From: Verrucomicrobia bacterium UBA7008
GTDB taxonomy: Bacteria; Verrucomicrobiota; Kiritimatiellia; RFP12; UBA1067
Length of the DNA stretch: 35,530 nucleotides
Direction of reading: 5' to 3'
Assembly (NCBI GenBank): GCA_002449695.1
Contig: DJXI01000056.1
Span: forward strand, 1-35,530
The number at the start of each line of letters is the position of its first letter. The first letter of the stretch is position 1. The notes beneath the pieces were generated by a model. The model searched no databases, had not been told where the DNA came from, and saw only the letters and a program-made list of their open reading frames with translations. This document shows, piece after piece, positions 6,989 to 16,400 of this stretch. The position numbers and the translations under genes are program-made.

Positions 6989-9900
6989 ATGAAACACGAC
7001 AAATTCCTGTTGGCGGCGGCTTTCGCTTGTGCGGCTGCCGAAGTTCTGGCGGCGGTCACGGTCTCGCGGGGCCCGCTGGTGCTCAAGACGTATCCCGTCG
7101 GCGCGCCGGAGAAGAACCCGATGTTCTTCGAGAAGCGCGTCTATCAGGGCTCGTGCGGCAAGGTCTACCCCGTGCCGTTCATCGACAAGGTGATGGACGA
7201 ACCTGTGATGAAGGAATACGACGCGGTGACGCTCGAAAACGACTACACGCGCGTCGTCCTGCTGCCGGAGCTCGGCGGGCGCATCTACATCGGACAGGAC
7301 AAGACGAACAACGACTACGACTTCTTCTACCGCAACGACGTCATCAAGCCCGCGCTCGTCGGCCTTGCGGGGCCGTGGATTTCGGGCGGCGTCGAATTCA
7401 ACTGGCCGCAGCACCACCGCCCGGCGACGTTCATGCCGACCGCGGTGGAGATCGAGCACGGTGAAGACGGCAGCATCACGGTGTGGATGAGCGACCACGA
7501 TCCGCTGAACCGGCTGGAGGGCCGCCACGGCATCTGCCTCAAGCCGGATTCGTCCGTCGTCGAGCTCAAGGCGCGGCTCTACAACCGTACGCCGTTCACG
7601 CAGACGTTCCTCTGGTGGGCGAACGTCGCGGCGAAGGTGCACGACCAGTACGAAAGCTTCTTCCCGGCGGACGTCACCTACGTCGCGGACCACGCCGTGC
7701 GCGCGACGTCGAGCTTCCCGGAGGCGAACAATTTCTACTACGGCGTCGACTACACGAAGCGTCCGGGCGCGAACAACCTCGCGTGGTACAAAAACATCCC
7801 CGTCCCGACCTCCTACATGGTCTGCGCGACGGAATATGATTTCTTCGGCGGCTACGACCACACGGCGCACGGCGGATTCGTCCATGTCGCCGACCGCCAC
7901 ATCGCGCCCGGCAAGAAGCAGTGGACGTGGGGCAACCATCCGTTCGGGTATGCGTGGGACCGCGAGCTGACCGACGACAGCGGACCCTACGTGGAGCTGA
8001 TGGCCGGCGTCTATACCGACAACCAGCCCGACTTCACGTATCTGCTCCCCTACGAGACGAAGGTGTTCAGCCAGTACTGGTGGCCGTACAAGAACCTCGG
8101 CCCCGTGAAGAACGCCAATACGCGCCTTGCCGTGTCGCTCGGCGGCGGCAGGGCGGGCGTTGTCGCGGCGGAGAATCTCGGCGAAGTCGAAGTCGTTCTG
8201 GGCGGCGAAGTCCGCACGGCCGATCTCAGGATCGGCGCGCCGGTCGTGTTCACGACGGACGCGCCGTCGATCATCGTGCGCAAGGACGGCGCGGAACTGA
8301 TTTCATTTTTCGCCAATCGTGCGCCGACCGAGCAGCCCATCAACCAGTCGTGGGCCGAGCCGGGCGACGTGCCGATGCGCGACGTCGCCACCGAGCCGCC
8401 CGCACCCGCCGACATCGCGAGCGCGGACGAACTCTTCATCACGGCGGAGCACCTCGACCAGTACCGCCATCCGACGCGTCTGCCGGAAGCGTACTTGGAC
8501 GAGCTTCTGAGGCGCGACCCCGAAGACAGCCGTGCGCATACGCTCTACGGCAAGCGGCTCATTTCGCGCGGACTCCTCGCCGAGGCGGAAGCGCACCTCG
8601 TCCGCGCCGTCAAGCGCCAGACGCGCCGCCAGCCGAATCCGTACACCGGCGAGGCGCTCTATTACCTCGGCCTGGCGCGCGACCTTCAGGGCAAGCTCGA
8701 CAGCGCCTATCCGTGCTACTTCAAGGCGACATGGAACGGCGAATTCCGCGCGGCGGGCTACTACCGCCTCGCCACCATCGACGCACGGCGCGGCGACTGG
8801 GAGAAGGCGCGCGAACACGCCGTCGAATCGCTCGTCACCGACGCGCGCAACGAGAAGGCGAAGATTCTCAACGCAGAGGCGCGTAACCGCCCCATGAGGG
8901 TGGGCGCGACCCATGGGGAAGCGCCCAAGCCGAGCGGAGCGAGTGCCGAGAGGCGCAGAGACGGGCAGTTCCGCACTGATGTCCGCACTTTGTTCGGACA
9001 GCCCGCCGACCCCGAAATGGCGCTCGACGCAGCCTACGATCTCGTCGAGATGGGCCTGAAGGACAAGGCTGTCGAAGTCCTGAAAAACGGCCCGTCCAAC
9101 ACGCTTTCCAAGTACGTGCTCGCCTCTATCGCGCAGGACAAGGCGCTCCTTGCCGAAGCCGCCGCGCGCGGCACAGCCGACTATTTCTTCCCGTCGCGCC
9201 TTGAGGATTACCTCGCGCTCAAATGGTGCGACGAGGCGAGCGGGTTCAAGGATTACAAGGTCGCCTACGCGCTCGGCAACTGGCTCTACGACCGCAAGCG
9301 CCACGACGAGGCACTCGCATACTGGGAACGCGCAACGAAGCTCGCGCCGGACTTCCCCACGGCATGGCGCAACCTCGGCGTCGCGCTCTGGAACGTGCGC
9401 CGTGACGGTGCGGCGGCGATGGAAGCCTACGCGCGCGCGATGGCCGCCGATCCCGCGGACGCGCGCCTTGTCGCGGAATACGACCAGCTGCGCGAGAAGT
9501 GCAAGGTCGCCGTGGCCGAGCGCCTCGCGTTCCTTGAAGCGCACAGGCGGCTCGTGCTTTTGCGCGACGATGCGACGGTGCAGTATGTCACGTGCCTGAA
9601 CGATCTTGGTCGCCACGACGAGGCGCTGGACGTTTTTTCGAAGCACCGCTTCCATCCGTGGGAAGGTGGCGAAGGCAAGGTGCTCAAGCAGTACACGCGC
9701 GCGCACCTCGAACTTGGCTTCAAGGCGCTCGCGCGCGGCGATTTTGCCGTGGCGCTTGATCACGCCGACAAGAGCTTCGATACGCCGCAGAACCTCGGCG
9801 AGGCGTATCACCTCCTGCAGGCAAAGGCGGATGTCAACTATCTGCGCGGCAAGGCCCTCGCAGGGCTCGGGCGCGCCGACGCGGCGCGGGCGGCGTTCGC

Positions 9901-10195
9901 GGCGTGCGCGGCGGAGGCGGGCGATTTCCAGTCGATGGCGGTCACGGCGTATTCGGAGCTTTCGTACTATCGCGGACTCGCCCTCGCGGAACTCGGACGC
10001 ACCGACGAGGCGAAGGCGCTCTTCGAGGGCATGCGTGCGTTCGCGGAGAAGGGGCTCGCCACGCCGTTCAAGATCGACTACTTCGCGACATCGCTGCCGC
10101 TTCTCCTGATCTTCGAGGACGATCTCGAAGCCGTCAAGAACGCGCAGATGGAAAACCTCAAGTCCCTCGCCGTCAAAGGCCTCGACGCGCTTTAG
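6989..10195 (+). CDS. DUF5107 and tetratricopeptide-repeat protein, secreted
   Basis: The start is ATG 6989 (MKHDKFLLAAAFACAAAEVLA, a signal peptide); the longer frame from 6935 crosses the promoter. The product has 1068 residues. Residues 25-370 are a DUF5107 domain, a beta-sandwich resembling aldose-epimerase or lyase folds, with LLPELGGRIYIG and GGVEFNWPQHH as recognisable family motifs. From about residue 490 TPR helices follow (AHTLYGKRLISRGLLAEAEAHL; DEALAYWERATKLAPDFPTAW; GRTDEAKALFEGM). Such proteins are common in carbohydrate loci of gut bacteria; I do not know the reaction. Residues 631-666 are an Arg/Pro-rich stretch unlike TPR, encoded by a hairpin-rich segment, and look like an in-frame insertion or replacement. 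The 3' end overlaps the convergent AraC gene by 23 bp. Confidence 0.82.
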   Translation: MKHDKFLLAAAFACAAAEVLAAVTVSRGPLVLKTYPVGAPEKNPMFFEKRVYQGSCGKVYPVPFIDKVMDEPVMKEYDAVTLENDYTRVVLLPELGGRIYIGQDKTNNDYDFFYRNDVIKPALVGLAGPWISGGVEFNWPQHHRPATFMPTAVEIEHGEDGSITVWMSDHDPLNRLEGRHGICLKPDSSVVELKARLYNRTPFTQTFLWWANVAAKVHDQYESFFPADVTYVADHAVRATSSFPEANNFYYGVDYTKRPGANNLAWYKNIPVPTSYMVCATEYDFFGGYDHTAHGGFVHVADRHIAPGKKQWTWGNHPFGYAWDRELTDDSGPYVELMAGVYTDNQPDFTYLLPYETKVFSQYWWPYKNLGPVKNANTRLAVSLGGGRAGVVAAENLGEVEVVLGGEVRTADLRIGAPVVFTTDAPSIIVRKDGAELISFFANRAPTEQPINQSWAEPGDVPMRDVATEPPAPADIASADELFITAEHLDQYRHPTRLPEAYLDELLRRDPEDSRAHTLYGKRLISRGLLAEAEAHLVRAVKRQTRRQPNPYTGEALYYLGLARDLQGKLDSAYPCYFKATWNGEFRAAGYYRLATIDARRGDWEKAREHAVESLVTDARNEKAKILNAEARNRPMRVGATHGEAPKPSGASAERRRDGQFRTDVRTLFGQPADPEMALDAAYDLVEMGLKDKAVEVLKNGPSNTLSKYVLASIAQDKALLAEAAARGTADYFFPSRLEDYLALKWCDEASGFKDYKVAYALGNWLYDRKRHDEALAYWERATKLAPDFPTAWRNLGVALWNVRRDGAAAMEAYARAMAADPADARLVAEYDQLREKCKVAVAERLAFLEAHRRLVLLRDDATVQYVTCLNDLGRHDEALDVFSKHRFHPWEGGEGKVLKQYTRAHLELGFKALARGDFAVALDHADKSFDTPQNLGEAYHLLQAKADVNYLRGKALAGLGRADAARAAFAACAAEAGDFQSMAVTAYSELSYYRGLALAELGRTDEAKALFEGMRAFAEKGLATPFKIDYFATSLPLLLIFEDDLEAVKNAQMENLKSLAVKGLDAL
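8881..8985 (+). repeat. Hairpin-rich in-frame insertion within the TPR gene
   Basis: The segment holds the inverted pair TGGGCGC (8901-8907) / GCGCCCA (8921-8927) around a CCCATGGGG core, then GAGCGGAGCGAGTGCCGAG and a GGCGCAGAGACGG stretch akin to the ACGCAGAGACGC repeats. It encodes RNRPMRVGATHGEAPKPSG and similar low-homology sequence in place of TPR helix sequence. Confidence 0.45.
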
Positions 10196-11045
10196 TCGGC
10201 GGACGCTTGGCAATCTCGCGCGGCGGCAGGCCGTAGGCGCGGCGGAACCGCCGCGAGAAGTAGAGCGGATCGGCAAAGCCGGCCGCGTACGACGCCTCCT
10301 TCACGGAGGCGTTCGTCGTCTCCAGAAGCCGCTTGGCGTATTCCAGGCGGCAGCTTTCGACATACGCCTGCGGCGAGACGCCGAACGCCGCCGTGAACGT
10401 GTGCGCGAAGCGCGACGGCGAGAGCGCGAGCGTGGCGGCGGCGAGCCGCGCGACGGTGAGGCGTTCGGAAAGATGTTCGCGGATGAAGGCGTTGACCGTG
10501 TCGATGAACGCGTCGGGGCGCGCGTCCTCGCGCCGGATCGCGGCGCAGAGCCTGAGGCAGATGTTCTCCAGCGCGTTCATCGCGAAAGCGCGGTCGAGCG
10601 CCGTGCCGCGCCGTGTGTGCGCGACGGCGTCGCGGAAGAGAGACCGGATCCGGCCAAACGCGTCCGGTGCGAGGCCGTGCACGCCGCGTGCGAAGACGGT
10701 CAGGCGTCCGCTGCCGAAGGGGATGCCGAGGAAGGGCTGCCAGTCCTTCGGCGCGTGGACGTGGACCCAGAGAAAATGCCATTTCCCGGCGGCCGGGTCC
10801 GTGCCGTAGTCGTGCGGAACGTGCGGCGGAATGACCGCGAGGGAGCCCGCCGCGAGCGGCACGGCGTCGCCGCGCGGCGAGCGGAAGAGGCCGCGTCCGG
10901 CGCGCGTCAGCAGCATCAGATGGTCGTCCGTGCCGCCCGGGCGCACGATGCGGTAGCCGCCGCGCATACGGTATTCGTCCGCGATCAGCGTCGCGTACGG
11001 ATGCGCGTAGATGTAGTTCGGATCTTTCTCCGGTGTCACAGGCAT
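10173..11045 (-). CDS. AraC family regulator with cupin sensor
   Basis: The protein has 290 residues. Residues 20-150 form an AraC-type cupin sugar-binding domain (the stretch with VIPPHVPHDYG and GKWHFLWVHV is typical). Residues 180-280 form the two helix-turn-helix units (LSPSRFAHTFTAAFGVSPQAYV and ASYAAGFADPLYFSRRFRRAYG). It should be an arabinose/rhamnose-type activator. It is divergent from the GH105-acetylesterase gene and is its likely regulator. The start is supported by an extended -10 box placing transcription start on the A of this ATG, so the mRNA would be leaderless. The stop region overlaps the convergent TPR gene. Confidence 0.87.
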   Translation of the reverse strand: MPVTPEKDPNYIYAHPYATLIADEYRMRGGYRIVRPGGTDDHLMLLTRAGRGLFRSPRGDAVPLAAGSLAVIPPHVPHDYGTDPAAGKWHFLWVHVHAPKDWQPFLGIPFGSGRLTVFARGVHGLAPDAFGRIRSLFRDAVAHTRRGTALDRAFAMNALENICLRLCAAIRREDARPDAFIDTVNAFIREHLSERLTVARLAAATLALSPSRFAHTFTAAFGVSPQAYVESCRLEYAKRLLETTNASVKEASYAAGFADPLYFSRRFRRAYGLPPREIAKRPPTKARRGL

Positions 11046-11051
11046 GAAAAC

Positions 11052-11057
11052 AGTATA
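11052..11057 (-). promoter_or_regulatory. Leaderless promoter of cupin-AraC regulator
   Basis: On the minus strand GATTTGATATACT contains the hexamer TATACT at 11052-11057, and the predicted start falls on 11045, the A of the ATG. The GATTTG extension matches the plus-strand promoters at 3511, 28501, 11171 and 31364. Confidence 0.55.
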
Positions 11058-11139
11058 TCAAATCTCAACCGTGCGCGTCAGTTTGAGCTTGTCTCGGAAC
11101 TATCCTCAGTCGCTTCGTTACCGCACAACGCCCCATTCC

Positions 11140-11182
11140 TACCCAAGTGGGCACTGCGTTCACTGATGAGATTTGCTATAAT
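11140..11182 (+). promoter_or_regulatory. Palindromic activator site + extended -10, GH105 gene
   Basis: TACCC-AAGT-GGGCA (11140-11153), 23 nt, then TGCTATAAT with hexamer at 11177-11182. Transcription start near 11189 gives a 22-nt leader with a ribosome site (AGAGGAG). It is the most degenerate of the four full sites, with one mismatch in the right half. Confidence 0.65.
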
Positions 11183-11210
11183 ACAACGACAGTAAAGAGG
11201 AGATGACAAG

Positions 11211-13268
11211 ATGGATAAGACAGCATGTGCAGTCGCAGTCATGATGCTCGCTGCGGTCTGCGGCGGCGGTGCGCCGCTTTTCGCGGGCGACCGTCCCGAT
11301 TCCGCGCGCGGTCGCCTGCCGGACGGTCCGTCGCCCGTCGAGGTCGCGGCGAAACTCGCGAATCTGTTCCTGTCGACCGAACCCGACCTCTACCGGCCGG
11401 CGGGCTACCGCGCGCCGAAGGCGTATGGCGGACGGCAACTGATCCATTATTCCGTCGTCTCGCTCTGGGTCAACGCGCTGGAGTGCGCGCACGCGGCGGG
11501 CGACGCCGACCTGGAGCGGCGGCTGATCGCGGCGTTTGAACCGGCGTACGGCGAGAAGAAGATCTGGATGAACGAGTACCGTCATGTCGACCTGTCGATC
11601 GTCGGGGCGATTCCGCTTGAAATCGCGATCCTGACCGGCGACGAACGCGCGAAGAAGCTGGGGCTGCGCTACGCCGACCGCCAGTGGGAGGCGCCGCGCG
11701 AGGGGCAGGACTGGGGCGAGCGGTGGTACGATCCGATTCCGCTCGCCGAGCGCCAGGCCTGGTGGGAGAAGGGCTACAGCCCCGAGACGCGCCTCTGGCT
11801 GGACGACATGTACATGATTACGCTCCTCCAGAGCCAGGCGTACCGGCTCACGGGTGAGCGGAAATACATCGAACGCGCGGCGAAGGAGATGTGCCTTTAC
11901 CTGGAGCGCTTGCCGCGTCCTGACGGATTATTCAACCACGCACCCGAGGCGCCGTTCGTGTGGGGGCGTGGGAACGGATGGCTCGCGGCGGCGATGGCGA
12001 TGAATCTCAAATACCTGCCTGCCGATTCCGAATGGCGCGCGCCGATTCTCGCCGGCTACCGGCGGATGATGGCCGCGCTCCTGCGCTGGCAGCGCCCGAA
12101 CGGGCTCTGGGGGCAGCTGGTCGACGACCCGGAGAGCTACGACGAGACGAGCGCGACGGCGATGTTCGCCTACGCGTTTGCGGAGGGCGTGAACGCCGGC
12201 GTGCTGGGCGACGACTATCGCGCCGCGGCCGGCCGGGCGTATCGCGCGCTCGTTGCACGGCTGGACGACTATGGCAATCTCCCGGACGTGTGCGTGGGCA
12301 CGGGCTGGAAAAACGACCGCCACCACTACCTGACGCGGCCGAAGGCCAACGGCGATCCGCACGGCCAGGCGCCGCTTCTGTGGCTTTGCGCGGCGCTTGC
12401 GGCCGCCGGCCGTCCGCTGCCGCCGGAGCCGGCCGCCGGCGCGGCGGCGGAGCCGTCGCTTTCCAGCGCGCAGGACATCGCGCGGTTCGAATCGGGCGGT
12501 GCGCTCGCGCGCGATCCGTCCGAGAAACCGGTGGACGCGCCGAAGGACATGAAGCTCGTCCTCTGCATGGGGCAGTCCAACATGGCCGGGCGCGCGGAGA
12601 TGACCGACGCGGACCGGGCGGTGGTGCCGCGTGCGTACAAGCTCGACCGGGACGGGCGCTGGGTCGCCGCGAAGGCACCCTACCATTTCGACAAGGCCGT
12701 GGCGGCGGTCGGGCCCGTCGACGAGTTTGTGAGGCGCTACCTCGCGGACCATCCGGGCGAGAGCGTCGGCGTCGTGCCGTGCGCGGTCGGCGGCAGCCCG
12801 TTCTCCTCGTGGGATCCGCCGCCGAAGGGGCCGCGAAAGGGCGCGAACTACGCCGCGGCGCTGGCGCGCGCGAAAATCGCGCAGGCGAACGGCCGGTTCA
12901 TCGCGATTCTCTGGCATCAGGGCGAGACGGACGCCGCGAAGGCGAAGGACGAAACGGCGCTGAACGACGCCTATCCGAGGGACGTCGCGCGGATGATGAC
13001 CGCCCTGCGCGCGGAACTCGGCGAGGGCGACGTGCCGGTCATCGCGGGCGAGATCGGCCGCTGGATGCGTCCGGACGGCGACCATGCCGCGCGCATCAAC
13101 CCGGGCATCGGAAAGATTCCCTCGCTCCTCTCAAACGCCGCCGTCGTCTCGTCGGAGGGGCTCGCCAACCAGGACCGCCACCACTTCGACCGCGAGGGCC
13201 AGCGGATTCTCGGCGGCCGCTATTATGATGCGTTCAAATCCCTGGAACGGCGCACCGCTGCTCAGTGA
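11211..13268 (+). CDS. Secreted GH105 unsaturated uronyl hydrolase - SGNH acetylesterase fusion
   Basis: The protein has 685 residues with a signal peptide ending near residue 26. Residues 40-395 are a GH105 (alpha/alpha)6 barrel as in YteR: WLDDMYM carries the likely catalytic Asp (D198), with WGRGNGW and the GTGWKNDRHHYLTRPKANGD region downstream. It removes the unsaturated uronic acid left by rhamnogalacturonan lyases. After an Ala/Pro-rich linker, residues 447-680 are a sialate-O-acetylesterase-type SGNH hydrolase with nucleophile S456 in GQSNM, WHQGETDA, and the D655/H658 region in DRHHF. It would deacetylate the same pectic chains. The second module lacks its own signal peptide, as expected of a fusion. 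The ribosome site AGGAG lies 9 nt before the ATG. A diverged copy of its residues 472-511 lies at 19190-19310. Confidence 0.9.
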   Translation: MDKTACAVAVMMLAAVCGGGAPLFAGDRPDSARGRLPDGPSPVEVAAKLANLFLSTEPDLYRPAGYRAPKAYGGRQLIHYSVVSLWVNALECAHAAGDADLERRLIAAFEPAYGEKKIWMNEYRHVDLSIVGAIPLEIAILTGDERAKKLGLRYADRQWEAPREGQDWGERWYDPIPLAERQAWWEKGYSPETRLWLDDMYMITLLQSQAYRLTGERKYIERAAKEMCLYLERLPRPDGLFNHAPEAPFVWGRGNGWLAAAMAMNLKYLPADSEWRAPILAGYRRMMAALLRWQRPNGLWGQLVDDPESYDETSATAMFAYAFAEGVNAGVLGDDYRAAAGRAYRALVARLDDYGNLPDVCVGTGWKNDRHHYLTRPKANGDPHGQAPLLWLCAALAAAGRPLPPEPAAGAAAEPSLSSAQDIARFESGGALARDPSEKPVDAPKDMKLVLCMGQSNMAGRAEMTDADRAVVPRAYKLDRDGRWVAAKAPYHFDKAVAAVGPVDEFVRRYLADHPGESVGVVPCAVGGSPFSSWDPPPKGPRKGANYAAALARAKIAQANGRFIAILWHQGETDAAKAKDETALNDAYPRDVARMMTALRAELGEGDVPVIAGEIGRWMRPDGDHAARINPGIGKIPSLLSNAAVVSSEGLANQDRHHFDREGQRILGGRYYDAFKSLERRTAAQ

Positions 13269-13425
13269 AGAAAAGATGTCGTCTTTTCCCGGCCTAGTAT
13301 CTCTACGACGGCCGCCGTCGCGCGCGCCTACGAGCTTGGCATCCTCGTCAGATAGAGATTTCAAAAGGAAAGGAACGGCAGAAGAAAAGACAAAATAGTA
13401 GCTATGGAATGTGTGCCTTGTTCTG

Positions 13426-13468
13426 TACCCGAGAGGGTATGTAATGCCAACGCCGGTTTTGGTATAAT
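13426..13468 (+). promoter_or_regulatory. Palindromic activator site + extended -10, mosaic gene
   Basis: TACCC-GAGA-GGGTA is followed by 23 nt and then TGGTATAAT with hexamer at about 13463-13468. Transcription start would fall on 13475, the A of the ATG, so the mRNA should be leaderless. The stretch 13269-13425 before it has no gene; it holds a weak hairpin (GAAAAGA/TCTTTTC, about 13272-13290) and CGACGG/CCGTCG near 13306. Coordinates of the palindrome are good to one base. Confidence 0.7.
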
Positions 13469-13474
13469 GGAGTC

Positions 13475-16400
13475 ATGAAAATGTCTTATTCAATAATGCA
13501 TTCTGTTGGAATTGTTATCGCGGCAGTCTTTTTTGCCGCGGGAGCCGGGGCATCGTGCGGCGCCGAAGATGTCACGCAGATTTCCGCGCGCTGGAGTTCG
13601 GTCAAGGATATCATCAAGCAGAATCTGTATCTCGGCGCATACGCCAGTCCCGGACACTACAACGACATGGATATGCTGGAGGTCGGGCGCGGCATGACGG
13701 AGACGGAGGATTTCACGCACTTCGCCGCCTGGTGCTTCATGTCGTCGCCGCTTCTCATCGGCTGCGATCTTGAAAAGGTGAAAGCCGATGCGCGCCTGCG
13801 CGGCCTGCTAGCGAACAAGGAGCTGATTGCGCTCAACCAGGATACGGCAGAGCCGCAGGGGAATGTCGTCAGGCGCGATGGAGACGCCTACATTCTCGCG
13901 CGCGACATCGGCGAAGCATTCGGCGTCAAGCGGGCAATCCTCTTTCTCAACCTAAGCGATGAGGAAAAGAACATGCGCATCGAAGCGGCGGAAGTGGATC
14001 TCGCGTTCGATACGCGCGAGACGGGCTGCGCGACCTCATCGCGGTCAGCCGGACCGCTTTGCGAAGCTCGCGTCCCTGCACATGGCGCGGCGGTATTCGT
14101 GCGACAGGCCGATCGACGCCTCGAACGGGTGCGCTACGAGGCGGAAAGCGCATATCTGCCGCTCTATCAGGAACTGTGCGACGCACGGGAGGCGCGAACG
14201 GCATATTACAAGAAATCGAAAGACGCGTCAGGCGGCATGGTCGTTTCCGGCGCGGGCGGACGCGAAGGCAACGATATCGTGTTCCGCCGCGTGTGGAGCC
14301 GGAACGGTGGCGACTATGAACTTTCCATTGCAACTATTGGCGAGGGCGCAAAGCCCGCTGTCGTCGTCAATGGCGTTCGTGCGAACGGCACACGCGTAAA
14401 GCTGCACGCCGGAGTCAATGAGATACGACTTTCTGGCGATGGCGTCGCGCTCCCCGAAATTGACTACATCGAACTCAAACCCGCACCTCACGACGCAATG
14501 TTTATTGGAGCCGGGCCGGAGAATGGGGCGCATCCTGCGTATGTGCGGCGCGAGGTTGTGAATGAAAAGAATGTCACGAATGCCGTATGGCGCGTGACGG
14601 GGCTTGGCGTTTTCACGCCGATCGTGAACATGAAGCGCGTAACGTCGTCGCCGGACGAATCGGAAATCCTGATGCCAGGATATACGCATTTCAAGAAGCG
14701 CCGCCATGAAATCACGATAGAGATAACAGACAAGTGGAATTGCGCGGCCGGTGCGACGAACATCCTTTCCGCCATTGTCACTTCGGGCTGGTGGTGCGAC
14801 GGAATTGCGGGGAAGGCCGGCGGCATGTGGCCGGCGTTTCGCGGCGTGCTGACGCTGACGCACGACGATGGAACCGTCACCGAAATCTCGACCGACGAAT
14901 CGTGGCTTGTCACCACCGATACGCCGGTCGTGAAGGCCGGGATATGGGAAGGGGAGGCTTACGACGCCACGAAAAGCGTCATCACCGACGAAGTGCATTG
15001 GGAGTCGGCGAAAGTCTCCGACGAATTCAAGGGGGAGGTTTCGCCGCGAATCGGCCCTCCCATCGTAATGCGCAGGGATCTGATCATGTGCCACCGTTTC
15101 GAGGACGGCAAGCCTGTGCCGTTCTGTCTCAAGATCAAGCCGGGCGAAACGAACATAGTTGATTTCGGACAGAACTGCGCGGCGGTTCCCGACATGCAGT
15201 TTTCCGCCGAGCCGGGCACGAGAGTGACTGTGCGACTTGGCGAAATGCTGAACGACGGCGTGGCGGGTCATCACGGCGACGGGCCGAAGGGCAGCGTATA
15301 TCTCGCGAACATGCGCGGCGCAAGCGCCGCGTTCGAGTATGTCTGCAGGGGCGGCGCGCGTCCGGACGGGACGATGGAACACTGCCACCCGCTGCATACG
15401 TTCTACGGCTATCGCTACGCCGCAATCTCCGCCGACAGGCCGCTGCTGTGCGCCATAGCGTCCGTGCCAGTCTCGTCGATCTCCAAGGAAATGGAGCGCG
15501 GCGAGATCGAAACGGGCGACGAGCGCGTAAACCGCCTTGTCAAGAACGCCTACTGGTCGATGCTGTCCAATTATCTCTCCGTTCCGACCGATTGCCCGCA
15601 GCGCACGGAGCGCCTCGGATGGACGGGCGATACGCAGGTGTTCGCGAAAACGGCCTGCTATTTCGCGGACGTGCGCGGGTTCTTCGCGAAGTGGATGCAG
15701 GACGTCCGCGACACGCAGCACGCCGACGGCGTCGTCCCGTATGTCGTGCCGATTGGCGCATTCGGCGACAACGGCCCGATCGCGGGATGGAGCGACGCGG
15801 CGGTCATCGTTCCGTGGACGCTTTGGCGTCAGCTGGGCGATGCGGAACTTGTCCGCAAGGATTGGGACGTCATGGAGCGCTACATGGCCCGCATTGCCAA
15901 AGACGGCTACGTGTCTAAGCGCGGCAACTGGCTTCTCTGCGACTGGCTTTCGTTCGAGAAGCTCTCCGTCGATCAGTCGAAGCGCTGGTCGAACGGCAGC
16001 TACACAGAAGAACATCTTTCCTACCAGAACTTCTTGAACGCCTGCCACCTCTACGGCGACGCGATGAAGATGGCCGAACTTGCCGCCGCGCTTTCGCTTG
16101 AGCAAGGAATGGACTATGCGGACCTTGCGCGGCGGACGAAGGAGCGCATCCTTGCGACATGGTTCAGGCCGGACGGGACGCTTTACGACCTCTTCGACGG
16201 GATGCAGACTCCGGCGCTCTTCGCCTTGAAACTCGGACTTGGCGACCGCGAGAAGATTGCCGGCGCCCTTGTCGACGCCATCCATGCCAACGGCGACAGG
16301 CTTGCGACGGGATTCCTCGGAACGCCGCTTGTTTGCGAGGTGCTGTCCGAGATCGGCGAATCCAAACTTGCGTACACGCTTCTTCTTCAGCGGGAGTTCC

